Assembly: GCF_014202315.1 (NCBI RefSeq)
Contig: NZ_JACHGN010000023.1
Coordinates: 62,001 to 126,000 of the forward strand
DNA length: 64,000 nt
Reading direction: 5' to 3'
DNA from: Thermocatellispora tengchongensis
GTDB taxonomy: Bacteria > Actinomycetota > Actinomycetes > Streptosporangiales > Streptosporangiaceae
The notes under the pieces were generated by a model, which was not told where the DNA came from, did not search any database, and worked only from the letters and a program-made list of their open reading frames with translations. A program made the position numbers and the translations under genes. This document shows, one piece after another, positions 34,447 to 43,112 of this stretch (positions within the stretch are counted from its first letter, which is position 1; the number at the start of each line of letters is the position of its first letter).

Positions 34447-35133
34447 TCAGGCCGACGTCTCTGGCTCCGCGTTGGTGTGTGCCGCCAGCACGATCGACAT
34501 CACGTGCAGCACGTGGTCGGACATCAACTGGGCGGCGCGCTCGGCCTGCCCGGCGAGCACGGCCTGCGCGATGGAGACGTGCTCGTGCGCGCAACTGACC
34601 GAGTCCTGCGATGCGGGGACGTCGCGCTCTCGCAGGACCGACGTCAGTACGAGCGCGTCGTCGATCGACTGGGCGAGAACCGCGTTGCGGCTCGCCGCGG
34701 CGATGGTGTGGTGGAAGTCCCGGTCGTGCCGCCGGAACGCCGCCGCCTCATGGGCCTCAGCCGCCTTCAGGGACTGGCGCGCCAGGTGGACGAGCCGCTC
34801 GCGCTCCCGCGAGTCGGCGCGGTTGGCGGCGTACCAGCTTGAGGTGCGTTCCAGTCCGGCGCGGAACTCGTACGCGTCACGGATGGCTCCGACGGAGGGC
34901 CGGACGACCTGAAGGCCGCGCTCGCACGGCTCGACGAGGCCGACGTGCTTGAGGCGCAGCAGCGCCTCGCGAACCGGAGTCTTGCTGACGTTGAGCATGG
35001 CGGCCACCTGTGCCTCGCTCACGCGGCTGCCCGGGCTCAGCGTCCGGTCCACGATGCTGTCGCGGATGGCGCGCAGCACCCGATCGGTCAGGTTCTCCGG
35101 CCGGTCGATGAACGGAAGCGGCGAGGCATTCAC
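34447..35133 (-). CDS. GntR-family transcription regulator, FadR/FCD subgroup
   Basis: A 228-residue repressor-type protein. The N-terminal winged helix (about residues 15-80) has the GntR pattern LSPGSRVSEAQVAAMLNVSK and TPVREALLRLKHVGLVE. The FCD ligand domain (about 90-220) carries ERTSSWYAANRADS and RHDRDFHHTIAAASRNAVL, whose Asp and His are usual metal or ligand contacts, with AHEHVSIAQAVLAG near residue 186. It is convergent with the MFS gene and divergent from the FAH hydrolase gene. Such regulators usually respond to the substrate of the adjacent pathway. Confidence 0.92.
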   Translation of the reverse strand: MNASPLPFIDRPENLTDRVLRAIRDSIVDRTLSPGSRVSEAQVAAMLNVSKTPVREALLRLKHVGLVEPCERGLQVVRPSVGAIRDAYEFRAGLERTSSWYAANRADSRERERLVHLARQSLKAAEAHEAAAFRRHDRDFHHTIAAASRNAVLAQSIDDALVLTSVLRERDVPASQDSVSCAHEHVSIAQAVLAGQAERAAQLMSDHVLHVMSIVLAAHTNAEPETSA

Positions 35134-35205
35134 ACCGGGATCATATCTCAGGTACTGGACGCTGGAGGTGTGGCGTGGCCGTCCACATCGGAACTAGCCC
35201 AGTTG

Positions 35206-35218
35206 ATATACGGTATAT
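35206..35218. promoter_or_regulatory. Candidate GntR/FCD operator (ATATAC-G-GTATAT)
   Basis: A perfect 6-1-6 palindrome, ATATACGGTATAT, in the divergent region between the gntR start (35133) and the FAH-family gene (35394). Short A/T-rich palindromes with GTATAT arms fit FCD-type GntR sites. Its isolation in an otherwise G/C-rich region supports function. Confidence 0.5.
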
Positions 35219-35393
35219 GTCGCTAGTCTCGCGACTCGTCCACGATACAAAGGCCCTGTTCAGTGAGGTTATTGGCACGAGTCACGGGCAGGCTTCCGCC
35301 AGCCGTGACCGTTGTTCCGCGCAGATGGGCGAGATATGGTCGATGTCGAGATACGAGATACGGACACGGCGATGGCCCTCGGGAAGGACGTAC

Positions 35394-36242
35394 ATGCGGC
35401 TGGCGAGCATCCTGCGGGACGGGCGGGCACTTCCCGCCCTGGCCGGCGACCGAGGTGTCGTCGCGATCGACGATCTGAAGCCGGGTCTCCCGGCCGACGC
35501 CATGGCGTTCCTGGAGCCGCAGGCGTGGCAGGAGGTGGTGGCGCTCGCGCGGCAGGCCCCCGACGGCGTCTTCGTGCCCCCGGGTGAGGTCGTCTTCACC
35601 GCGCCGTACCGCCGCCCGCGCAAGATATGGGGCATCGGCCTGAACTACCGGGAGCACGCCGCGGACCTGAGCGAGAGCGCACCGGACCAGCCGGCCTCGT
35701 TCATGAAGGGCGACCACACGATCGTCGGACCTGACGAGCCGATCGTGATCCCCCGCCAGAGCACGCGTACGACCGTCGAGGCCGAGCTGGGGATCGTCAT
35801 CGGCCGGTACTGCCGCGACGTGCCGGAGGAGGAGGCTCTCGACTATGTCTGGGGCGTCACCACGGTACTGGACCAGACCGCCGAGGACATCCTGCAGCTC
35901 AACCCCCGTTACCTGACGCGGGCCAAGAACTTTCCGACCTTCTTCTGTTTCGGGCCGGAGCTGGTGCCGATGTCGGAGGTGCGCGAGCGGTTCGGGTCGC
36001 TGGAGGAGATCGAGGTGACGACGGTCGTCAACGGGCATCGGCGCCGCTCGAACATCGTGGCCCACATGATGCACCGGCCCGCGTCACTGGTCGGCTTTCA
36101 CAGTCAGATGATGCCGCTCTTCCCCGGCGACATCATCTCGACCGGGACTCCCGGCGCGATCGTGGTCGCCGACGGCGACATCGCCGAGGCGGTCATTCCC
36201 GGCATCGGGCACCTGAAGAACTCGGTGAGGGCCGAGATATGA
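35394..36242 (+). CDS. Fumarylacetoacetate hydrolase (FAH) family protein
   Basis: A 282-residue FAH-fold enzyme, cleaving or decarboxylating a dioxo acid from ring degradation. Motifs are IWGIGLNYREHAADL (about 77-91), the metal-binding TTVEAELGIVIGRYC (about 127-141), WGVTTVLDQTAEDI (about 152) and LFPGDIISTGTPGAIV (about 243). The ATG at 35394 follows GGGAAGGA and fits the normal length. The frame is open back to 35175, but that part is A/T-rich promoter sequence with the palindrome. Its divergent position to gntR suggests local control. Confidence 0.88.
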   Translation: MRLASILRDGRALPALAGDRGVVAIDDLKPGLPADAMAFLEPQAWQEVVALARQAPDGVFVPPGEVVFTAPYRRPRKIWGIGLNYREHAADLSESAPDQPASFMKGDHTIVGPDEPIVIPRQSTRTTVEAELGIVIGRYCRDVPEEEALDYVWGVTTVLDQTAEDILQLNPRYLTRAKNFPTFFCFGPELVPMSEVRERFGSLEEIEVTTVVNGHRRRSNIVAHMMHRPASLVGFHSQMMPLFPGDIISTGTPGAIVVADGDIAEAVIPGIGHLKNSVRAEI

Positions 36243-36285
36243 GGCATGGCGTGCCGGAATCGAGCGGTTCCACGGGAGCGAACTC

Positions 36286-36441
36286 ATGGATCTGAACCTG
36301 CGGGACAAGGTGGCGCCGGTGTTCGGCGCGGGTGGCGGCCTGGGCGGGGCCATCGCCGGCGCCCTGCTGCCCGGCATGCGCAAGCGGGGCCGGCGACGGG
36401 TCATCATCCGGGTGGACGGCGGTCTCATCGCCTCGGTGTGA
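36286..36441 (+). pseudogene. Internally deleted short-chain dehydrogenase remnant (51 codons)
   Basis: An intact 51-codon frame reads like the first 25 residues of an SDR (MDLNLRDKVAPVFGAGGGLGG, the dinucleotide-binding start) joined directly to the last 15 or so (GRRRVIIRVDGGLIASV, the usual SDR end). About 200 central residues, including the catalytic Ser-Tyr-Lys, are missing. VFGAGGG in place of VTGAGGG also shows decay. A GGGAG site lies eight bases before the ATG. It follows the FAH-family gene by 43 bases and was probably once part of that operon. Confidence 0.65.
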
Positions 36442-36460
36442 TCAGGCGGGTCACACGTGG

Positions 36461-36958
36461 TCACACCGCCATGAGGCGCCGGAACCGGCTGCCGTGGAAG
36501 ACCAGCGGCGGCGTGCCGGGCTCCGAGCCCAGGCGGTGGATCTCAAGCAGCACGATCGAGTGGTCGCCCGCGGGATGCTCGGCGTACAGGGAGCAGTCCA
36601 GCCAGGCGCTGGCGCCGGGGAGGAAGACCTCTCCCTCCCGTCCCGCCTCCCAGCGCACTCCCCCGAATCGATCACCCTCCTTGCGCGCGAGCCGCAGGCA
36701 GGTCTCCTCGTGGTCCTCCGCCAGGACGCTCACCCCGATCCTCGCCCGGCCGCGCAGCCGCGGCCAGGTCGCCGAGGTGTCCTGCATGCACACGGACACA
36801 AGCGGCGGCCTTATCGAGACCGAGGTGAACGAGCTGGCCACCATCCCGACCGGTTCCCCCTCGACCAGGGCGCAGATCGCGGCCACCCCGGACGGGAAGC
36901 ACCCGAAGGCCTGCTTGAGCAGACGAACGTCGTCGCCCACCGGCTCCATCTCGATCAT
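36461..36958 (-). CDS. Flavin reductase family protein (second copy)
   Basis: A 165-residue FMN-binding split-barrel protein: LLKQAFGCFPSGVAAICAL (about 13-31), GMVASSFTSVSIRPPLVS (about 38-55), TSATWPRLRGRARIGVSVL (about 60-78) and a final FHGSRFRRL. It would supply reduced flavin to a monooxygenase. Related to, but clearly distinct from, the 12217 protein. It lies at the downstream end of the large minus-strand catabolic cluster, 63 bases after the CoA-transferase-family gene. Its client oxygenase is not obvious; none of the classical two-component types is adjacent. Confidence 0.88.
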   Translation of the reverse strand: MIEMEPVGDDVRLLKQAFGCFPSGVAAICALVEGEPVGMVASSFTSVSIRPPLVSVCMQDTSATWPRLRGRARIGVSVLAEDHEETCLRLARKEGDRFGGVRWEAGREGEVFLPGASAWLDCSLYAEHPAGDHSIVLLEIHRLGSEPGTPPLVFHGSRFRRLMAV

Positions 36959-37021
36959 CTGGACACTCCTCGCTCACAGATCACGGCTGCGCCGTCCGGA
37001 GAATCAGGCTCGAAAAGACGA

Positions 37022-38194
37022 TCATCGCTCGGCGATCTCGCCGTCCCAGAGGCCCAGCAGCGCCCGCCTCCGTTCGGGCCGGTCGAGCCCACGCAGGTCC
37101 GCGATCCCCCGGTCCGTGACGACGACGTCCACGTCGTGAGACCCCGTTGTCACCGGACGCGACAGGCGGCTCACCAGCGTGGAGTAGCCGTCGTACGCCG
37201 AGGCGATGGCGATCACCGACAGGCCGCGGCCCCGCACCCCGGCGGCGGCGAAGTCCGGGTGGCCTCCGATCATGCCCACTGCCGCGGAGCCGATGCCCTC
37301 GACGTTCACCTGTCCGTCCACATCGATCTCAAGCGCGGAGTTCAGCGCGATCAACGGCGGAAGGTCCGGCGACGACAGCCGGGCCGCGTCATGGGTCACC
37401 TCCACCGGGCGCAGGATCGGCCGATCGTCCGCCCACTCGTAGAGCCGGCGCGTGCCGCTCAGGTAGGCGGCGACGGGCTCGCCCACCAGAAGGCCCTTCT
37501 CGTCGAGATCGACAACGGGGTCCGGCAGGAGGCCGGAGTCGATCCGGACCGGCACCTCCAGGGCCGAGACCATCGCCTGCGCGAGCCGCCCCGGGCCGAC
37601 CTGCACCCGGCCGCCTTCCGGTACCAGCCGCGCGACCCGCCGGGCGATGGCCACGTCCGCCGCGGTCGGCGCCGGGGTGGGCACCTCGCCCGGCCCGTCA
37701 CCGGTCTCACCGATGACGGTGACCATCTCGCCGGGCAACGCGGGCCCGGCGTCCGCACACGGCGAGCCGGAGGAGAGGACCGCGGCCACCGGCACCCCGG
37801 CGTCCACGAGGCCGCGCAGATACCCGACCTCGGTGCCCAGACGCAGGCCGTCCGCTCGCCGGACGACGGTCGCGACCACCAGGTCCGGCCGGAGCGGCCC
37901 GCGCAGGAGCGCGGGCACGGCCGACAGCCGGGTGGGAACGGCGTGGGCATGGCCCGCTTCCACCATCGCGCGGGTGCCCGGTCCTCCCATGAGGACGCGC
38001 ACGTCGGCGAACGCGCCCGGGTCCAGATCCGGGGCGGGCAACGGCATCCAGCCGAGCACCAGCCGCACGTCCCTGCCCTTCGCGGCGCGGCTCAGCGGGC
38101 CGTGCAGCACGCGCGGGGTCCCCACGCCGTCCGCGAGCGCGATCCGTGCCCCTGGCTTCACCAGGCGGGCCAGTTCGTCCTCGAACGCGGCCAT
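37022..38194 (-). CDS. Acetyl-CoA hydrolase/transferase family protein
   Basis: A 390-residue member of the CoA-transferase family I-like fold (4-hydroxybutyrate or succinyl-CoA:acetate CoA-transferase group). The C-terminal domain has the hallmark IALNSALEIDVDGQVNVEG (about 284-302), GSAAVGMIGGHPDFAAAG and VVVTDRGIADLRGL (about 362). The presumed active Glu lies in SALEID. I chose the ATG at 38194, whose first base is shared with the upstream gene's stop (TGATG); a GTG at 38197 is possible. It would move CoA between acids in the pathway. Confidence 0.85.
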   Translation of the reverse strand: MAAFEDELARLVKPGARIALADGVGTPRVLHGPLSRAAKGRDVRLVLGWMPLPAPDLDPGAFADVRVLMGGPGTRAMVEAGHAHAVPTRLSAVPALLRGPLRPDLVVATVVRRADGLRLGTEVGYLRGLVDAGVPVAAVLSSGSPCADAGPALPGEMVTVIGETGDGPGEVPTPAPTAADVAIARRVARLVPEGGRVQVGPGRLAQAMVSALEVPVRIDSGLLPDPVVDLDEKGLLVGEPVAAYLSGTRRLYEWADDRPILRPVEVTHDAARLSSPDLPPLIALNSALEIDVDGQVNVEGIGSAAVGMIGGHPDFAAAGVRGRGLSVIAIASAYDGYSTLVSRLSRPVTTGSHDVDVVVTDRGIADLRGLDRPERRRALLGLWDGEIAER

Positions 38195-39309
38195 CACCGC
38201 CCCCGCTCTCCGGCCGCCGTACGGGGCAGCCCGGCCGGCTCCAGCAGGCGCTCAAGGTGGTCGTGTGGGTGCCGCAGCAGCATGCGGCCGACGGTGGCGC
38301 GCTTCAGGTAGAGGTGGGCAGGGTGCTCCCACGTCATGCCGATGCCGCCGTGCACCTGGATGTTCTCACCGGCCGCGAGCAACGCGGCGTCCGAGCAGGT
38401 GGCGCCGGCGATGGCCGCGGCCTCGGCCACGTCCAGACCCCGGTCCGCCGCGTACGCGGCGTAGAGCGCGGCCGACCGGGCCGCCTCGACCTCCAGCAGG
38501 ACATCGGCCAGCTTGTGCTTGACCGCCTGGAACGAACCGATGGGACGGCCGAACTGAATGCGCCGGCGCGCGTACTCGGTGGCCATCTCCAGGCAGCGCT
38601 CGGCCACGCCGACCTGCTCGGCCGCGAGCAGGATCACCGCGGTGTCGAGGATCGACGGGATCAGGGTCGCGCCGTCGGCGCCGGCCAGGGTGGCGGGGGC
38701 GGCGTCGAACATCACGCGAGCGACCCGGCGGGTGGGATCGACGGTCTCGATCGCCTCGGCCTTGACGCCGCCGCCGGACTCGACGAGGAACAGCGAGGTG
38801 CCCGCCGGCGTGCTCGCGCTCACCACGAACAGGTCCGCGGAGCTCCCGTCCAGCACCCAGTTCTTCGTGCCGGTGATCCGCCAGCCGTTCGAGCCGGGCA
38901 CCGCGCGGGTGCGCGGCACCGCGTCCCAGTCGCGCCCCGGCTCGCGAAGCGCCAGCGTCCCGGTACGCCGGCCGGCCGCCAGCTCGGCGACCTCGTCACC
39001 GGACGCCGTCAGCAGGAGCGCCTGTATGGCGAGGCCGGTCGAGAGCAGCGGCGCGCAGAGCAGGCTGCGGCCCGCCTCCCCCAGCACGACGCCGAGCTCG
39101 ACCAGGCCGCCGCCCGCGCCGCCGTACTTCTCGGGCACGGCCAGTGCGGGCAGTTCGAGCTCCGCGCAGAGCCGGCTCCACGACCGCGGCGACCAGCCGC
39201 GGTCGGACTCCATGTCCCGTCGTACCGCGCTCTCGGAGGCGACGTCGGTGAGGAAGGCGCGCACGCTCTCGCGCAGGTCCTCGTGCTCGGGGTCGTACCT
39301 GAACCGCAT
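38194..39309 (-). CDS. Acyl-CoA dehydrogenase (first of adjacent pair)
   Basis: A 371-residue flavoprotein with the full acyl-CoA dehydrogenase fold: N-terminal helices (about 5-110), FAD-binding beta-domain (about 115-215; WRITGTKNWVLDGSSAD) and C-terminal helices with RRRIQFGRPIGSFQAVKH (about 282-299) and VHGGIGMTWEHPAHLYLKR (about 338). The pattern resembles the beta-type subunits of actinobacterial heteromeric dehydrogenases used on sterol side chains and ring remnants. The other subunit candidate lies 60 bases upstream. Coupled to the CoA-transferase gene through a TGATG overlap. Confidence 0.92.
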   Translation of the reverse strand: MRFRYDPEHEDLRESVRAFLTDVASESAVRRDMESDRGWSPRSWSRLCAELELPALAVPEKYGGAGGGLVELGVVLGEAGRSLLCAPLLSTGLAIQALLLTASGDEVAELAAGRRTGTLALREPGRDWDAVPRTRAVPGSNGWRITGTKNWVLDGSSADLFVVSASTPAGTSLFLVESGGGVKAEAIETVDPTRRVARVMFDAAPATLAGADGATLIPSILDTAVILLAAEQVGVAERCLEMATEYARRRIQFGRPIGSFQAVKHKLADVLLEVEAARSAALYAAYAADRGLDVAEAAAIAGATCSDAALLAAGENIQVHGGIGMTWEHPAHLYLKRATVGRMLLRHPHDHLERLLEPAGLPRTAAGERGR

Positions 39310-39369
39310 CGTGGCCTCTCTGTCGAGGGTCCCATCAGGTCGTGGTGTTCGCGGGGCGGGAGATCCGGG

Positions 39370-40602
39370 TCAACTGCCCGGCCGCGGCTCCCGCGGGAGG
39401 CCGAGGACCCGTTCGGCCAGGATGTTCCGCTGGATCTCCGAGGTCCCCGCGTAGATCGTCCCGGCTCGCGCGTTGAGGGAGACGTTCCACCAGCTCCGCG
39501 ACGAGGACGGGTCGGCACCGGGGTCATCCGTGCGCAGCGGGCGCGTGGCCTCCTTTCCCGTCAGGGCCAGACCGTCGAGCCCTTGGATGTCCAGTGCCAG
39601 TTCGGTGACCTCGCGGTGGTACTCGCTCCAGTACAGCTTTGAGACCGAGGAGGCGTGCCCCAGCTCGCCGCCCGCCATGACGTCCGACAGGATTCGATAG
39701 CCCAGGTACCGCATCACCTCCACGCGGGCGCGGGCACGCGCGAGCCACTGCCGGATCACCGGGTCCTGGTCCCGGCCCTTCCGGCGGGCGAGCTCGAAGA
39801 GCCGGTCCAGCTCGGCCCGGAAGTGGATCGGGTTGGTCGCGGCCTCCTCGCCGCGTTCGAAGGTGAGCAGCACCGAGGCGACCGTCCAGCCGTCACCCGG
39901 CCTGCCGACGATCATGCCGGCCGGCGTACGGGCGGCGTCGAAGAACACCTCGCAGAAGTCCGTGCCGCCGGTGGCGTGCCGGATCGGGCGGACGTCCACA
40001 CCTGGCTGGTCCAGCGGGATCAGCAGGAAGGACAGACCGCGGTGCCTGGGAGCCGCCGGGTCGGTGCGCACCAGCGCGAAGATCCCGGTGGCCGTGTGCG
40101 CTCCGGAGGTCCAGGTCTTCTGCCCGTCCACGACCCACTCCTCTCCCTCCAGGCGGGCCCGTGTGGTAACCGACGCCAGGTCGGAACCCGCGCCGGGCTC
40201 CGAGAAGCCCTGGCACCAGCGTTGCTCGCCGGACAGCAGGGCGGGCAGGATGGCGCGCTTCTGCTCCTCCGTGCCGAACCGCAGCAGCGTGTTGCCGAGC
40301 ATCTTCACGCCCGTCGAGTCGGCGGGCTGCTCCCCGAAGGGAAGGCCGGCCCGGGTGAGCTCCTCCACCAGCGCCACCTGGTGCAGCATGGTCAGCCCGC
40401 GTCCGCCGTACTCCAGGGGCCAGGCCACTCCGAGCAGGCCACGGCGGTACATCGTCCGCCGCCACTCGCGGACGAATGCCCGGGTCTCCTCAGCGGTGGC
40501 GATGGCACCCGTCCCCGCCCAGCCGTCGGGCAACTCCTCTGCCAGCACGGCTCTCACTTCGGCCCGGAACTCCGCGACCTGCGGTGGATAGTCCAGATCC
40601 AT
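39370..40602 (-). CDS. Acyl-CoA dehydrogenase (second of adjacent pair)
   Basis: A 410-residue acyl-CoA dehydrogenase: VLAEELPDGWAGTG near residue 20, WPLEYGGRGLTMLHQVAL near residue 58, RWCQGFSEPGAGSDLASV (about 128-145, FAD and substrate contacts) and VVDGQKTWTSGAHTATG near residue 156. The C-terminal end has GTSEIQRNILAERVLGLPR, the usual alpha-subunit ending. The ATG at 40602 is the conserved start; the frame extends upstream over the hydratase gene. Together with the preceding entry it fits an alpha2-beta2 heterotetramer. Confidence 0.93.
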   Translation of the reverse strand: MDLDYPPQVAEFRAEVRAVLAEELPDGWAGTGAIATAEETRAFVREWRRTMYRRGLLGVAWPLEYGGRGLTMLHQVALVEELTRAGLPFGEQPADSTGVKMLGNTLLRFGTEEQKRAILPALLSGEQRWCQGFSEPGAGSDLASVTTRARLEGEEWVVDGQKTWTSGAHTATGIFALVRTDPAAPRHRGLSFLLIPLDQPGVDVRPIRHATGGTDFCEVFFDAARTPAGMIVGRPGDGWTVASVLLTFERGEEAATNPIHFRAELDRLFELARRKGRDQDPVIRQWLARARARVEVMRYLGYRILSDVMAGGELGHASSVSKLYWSEYHREVTELALDIQGLDGLALTGKEATRPLRTDDPGADPSSSRSWWNVSLNARAGTIYAGTSEIQRNILAERVLGLPREPRPGS

Positions 40603-40627
40603 CCGGTAACTCCCTGTGTGGGCTCGC

Positions 40628-41383
40628 TCAGCGGTTACGCCAGCAGGGCTCTCGGCGCTCGGCGAAGGCGGCGGCGCCTTCGGCCGCGTCCTTCGACCAG
40701 AACACGGCGTGGGCCAGCTCCCGCTGACGGGCCCAGAAGTCGTTGGCCGTCGCCCCGTGGCAGCCACGCAGCAGGTTCTTGCTCGCGGCCACACCGAGCG
40801 GGGCCGAGCGCGCGATCCGCGCCGCCATCGTCAGCGCCTCGCCCAAGGTGGCGCCGGGAGGGGTCACCCGGGAGACGAGGCCGAAATGATGAGCGCGTTC
40901 CGCGCCGATCGGCTCACCGGTGAAGGCCAGCTCGGCGATCAGCGGTCGGGGCAGTATGCCCGGCAGCCGGTACAGCGCGCCGCCGCTGGGGAACAGCCCG
41001 ACCCGGGTCTCCGGCAGGCCCAGCAGGGCGTCCGAGGCCGCGACCAAGATGTCGGCGACGAGAGCCAGTTCGAGACCGCCTCCGAGGGCGACGCCTTCGA
41101 CGGCGGCGACCAGCGGTTTCCTGGTTCCCTCCCGGAGGAGCACCTGCGCGCCCTGCGGCCTTCCGGTGCGGGCGAACTCCTTGAGGTCCATGCCCGAGCA
41201 GAACGTTCCTCCGGCTCCGGTGAGCACTCCGACCCGCAGCTCGTCGTTTCCGTCCAGCTCCTCGAAGACGGCACGCAGTCCCAGCGAGATGTCGGAGTTG
41301 ATGGCGTTCTTGACGTTGGGCCGATTGAGGGTGATCACAAGGATGTTCTCGTCCACCACCTCGGTCAGCACGGTGTCCGTCAT
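40628..41383 (-). CDS. Enoyl-CoA hydratase/isomerase (crotonase) family protein
   Basis: A 251-residue crotonase. Oxyanion-hole motifs are SGMDLKEFARTG (about 64-75) and AAVEGVALGGGLELAL (about 96-111); the catalytic-Glu region is GLPETRVGLFPSGGALYRLP (about 123-142). It should hydrate or isomerise the enoyl-CoA made by the dehydrogenase pair just downstream. The ATG at 41383 follows a 388-base non-coding stretch, so transcription of the subcluster may start there. Confidence 0.92.
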   Translation of the reverse strand: MTDTVLTEVVDENILVITLNRPNVKNAINSDISLGLRAVFEELDGNDELRVGVLTGAGGTFCSGMDLKEFARTGRPQGAQVLLREGTRKPLVAAVEGVALGGGLELALVADILVAASDALLGLPETRVGLFPSGGALYRLPGILPRPLIAELAFTGEPIGAERAHHFGLVSRVTPPGATLGEALTMAARIARSAPLGVAASKNLLRGCHGATANDFWARQRELAHAVFWSKDAAEGAAAFAERREPCWRNR

Positions 41384-41771
41384 CGCAGGCTCACCCGCAC
41401 GTCCGTGCGCCGGCCCGGCATGCGGCGATCAGGGCGATCGGGTCCGCTTGACCTCACGGGCGTCACGCCGCCCGGCTCGCCGGCCATGCGCATCGCCGAA
41501 GCGACATCGAATTGCATCTGTCGCTTTCCTCCTTCTGCCTCGGTGGTGAAAACGACTCGGCTGTCCCGGCCGGTCGCGGCTGCGTCTCGGATGCCTCCGG
41601 CTCGGCCCGAGGTCCCGTAGGGTCGGCTCGCTCCGGAGGCGCCCGATCCGTTCCGGAACGGCTGGGCCGCTCGCCTGAAGTGCGTCCCGCGGGAAGGGCG
41701 GCTTCAACGGGACCATCACTGCTAGTGGTCCGGCTGCCAGGGCTCACACTCCCCGAGCCCGGCGCCGACGG
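41384..41771. other. Intergenic region between crotonase and amidohydrolase genes
   Basis: These 388 bases hold no supported gene. Short frames on both strands lack any domain and are Arg- and Ser-rich. It probably contains the promoter for the 41383-37022 group. I found no clear hairpin. Confidence 0.4.
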
Positions 41772-43079
41772 TCACGGACGGGAGCGCGCACCCGAATCGG
41801 CGTCGGTCGCCTGACCCGCCGCGCCCAGCAGCGTCGAGGCCGCCTGTACCGAGGCCGGGGGCTCCGGATGGTGGTACAGCGCGGCGGCGTTCCCGAAGCA
41901 GATCTTCTTGACGGTCTCCGTGGGGAGGGACTCCAGCTCCGATCGGAACAGCGACTGGCTGTCGGGCCACGAGCTGTCCGTGTGCGGGAAGTCCACCTCC
42001 AGCATCATGCGGTCCTCGCTGATGACGTCGAGCCGGCGGAACGCCGACGGGTCCTCGATCGAGGTGAACCAGAAGTTCCGCCGCAGGACGTCCACGGGAT
42101 GCGTGTTGATGGCGGCCCACACTTCGGGCTCGGCGTCCCGCTGGCGGTAGGCCCGGTGCAGGCGCTCGACGACCATCGGCACCCACGAGATCCCGGCCTC
42201 CGACAGCACGATATGGATGTCGGGGTATCGCAGGGGGATTCCGGAGAAGATCCAGTCGACCACCGTCTCGATCCCGTTGAGCGGGAACAGCGCCACCTGC
42301 ACGGGCACCGGTGAGTCGGGCGACGGGCACGAGATCCGGCCCGAGGACCCGATGTGCAGGTTGATCGCCGTCTCGGTCTCCGCGCAGGCACGCCAGAACG
42401 GCTCCCAGTGATCGGAGTGGACGCTCGGATAGCCGAGCGCCGCGGGGTTCTCCGTGAAGCTCACGGCGTGCACGCCCCGCTCGGCGTTGCGGTAGATCTC
42501 CTTGGCGGCCAGTTCCGGATCACGCAGGTAGGTGATCTGGCACGGAATGAGCCGATCGGGATGCGAACCGGCCCACTCCTCGACCACCCAGTCGTTGTAG
42601 GACCGCACGCACGCGTACGCGAGCTCCGGGTCGGGGATGCGCGACAGCGTCGTGCCGGCGAACCCCCAGGTGATCGAGGGGAAGCACAGCGAGGCCCACA
42701 CCCCGGCCAGGTCCATGTCCTGGACCCGGGCATCGGTGTCGTACACCGACCGCCGATAGTCCTCCATCCGCATCTTCACCGACCGCCACTCGCTGATGGG
42801 CCGGTTCGCGGCGCCGTCCATGCCGGTGAAGAAGAAGTGCTTGCCGCCGACCCGCCAGGCCGGCCGGCCCTCGACCTGGACCAGCTTGGGCGCTTCGTCG
42901 CGCAGCCTGGCCGGCACCCGGTCGAACAGGGTCGGGGGCTCGAACGCATGGTCGTCGACCGAGATCACCGGGCACCAGACGTCCCTGGGCTCCGGCTCGG
43001 GCAGGAAGGACAGCTCGTGATCGGGCCCGACCGTGAAGATGTCGGTGTCGGACAGGGAAGCTTCGAGATCGCTCGGCAT
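41772..43079 (-). CDS. Amidohydrolase, ACMSD-type (TIM-barrel metal hydrolase/decarboxylase)
   Basis: A 435-residue amidohydrolase_2 protein. Metal-binding positions are SVDDHAFEPP (about residues 39-48), INLHIGSSGRI (about 238-248) and LEVDFPHTDSSWPDS (about 368-382). Relatives decarboxylate or hydrolyse ring-derived acids. It is clearly similar to the protein at 60987 in motif order (DDH-EPP, HxGSS, D-PHTDS-WP), so the cluster holds a paralogous pair. The C-terminal 35 residues are low-complexity. An ALDH gene follows upstream, 33 bases away. Confidence 0.88.
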   Translation of the reverse strand: MPSDLEASLSDTDIFTVGPDHELSFLPEPEPRDVWCPVISVDDHAFEPPTLFDRVPARLRDEAPKLVQVEGRPAWRVGGKHFFFTGMDGAANRPISEWRSVKMRMEDYRRSVYDTDARVQDMDLAGVWASLCFPSITWGFAGTTLSRIPDPELAYACVRSYNDWVVEEWAGSHPDRLIPCQITYLRDPELAAKEIYRNAERGVHAVSFTENPAALGYPSVHSDHWEPFWRACAETETAINLHIGSSGRISCPSPDSPVPVQVALFPLNGIETVVDWIFSGIPLRYPDIHIVLSEAGISWVPMVVERLHRAYRQRDAEPEVWAAINTHPVDVLRRNFWFTSIEDPSAFRRLDVISEDRMMLEVDFPHTDSSWPDSQSLFRSELESLPTETVKKICFGNAAALYHHPEPPASVQAASTLLGAAGQATDADSGARSRP

Positions 43080-43112
43080 CGTGTCACCTCTCGTACGTTC
43101 TCTCGGGGCCGG

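Noticed and set aside
41429-41814. Short open frames in the 41.4-41.8 kb gap
   Set aside because: Arg/Ser/Pro-rich translations without motifs or ribosome sites.
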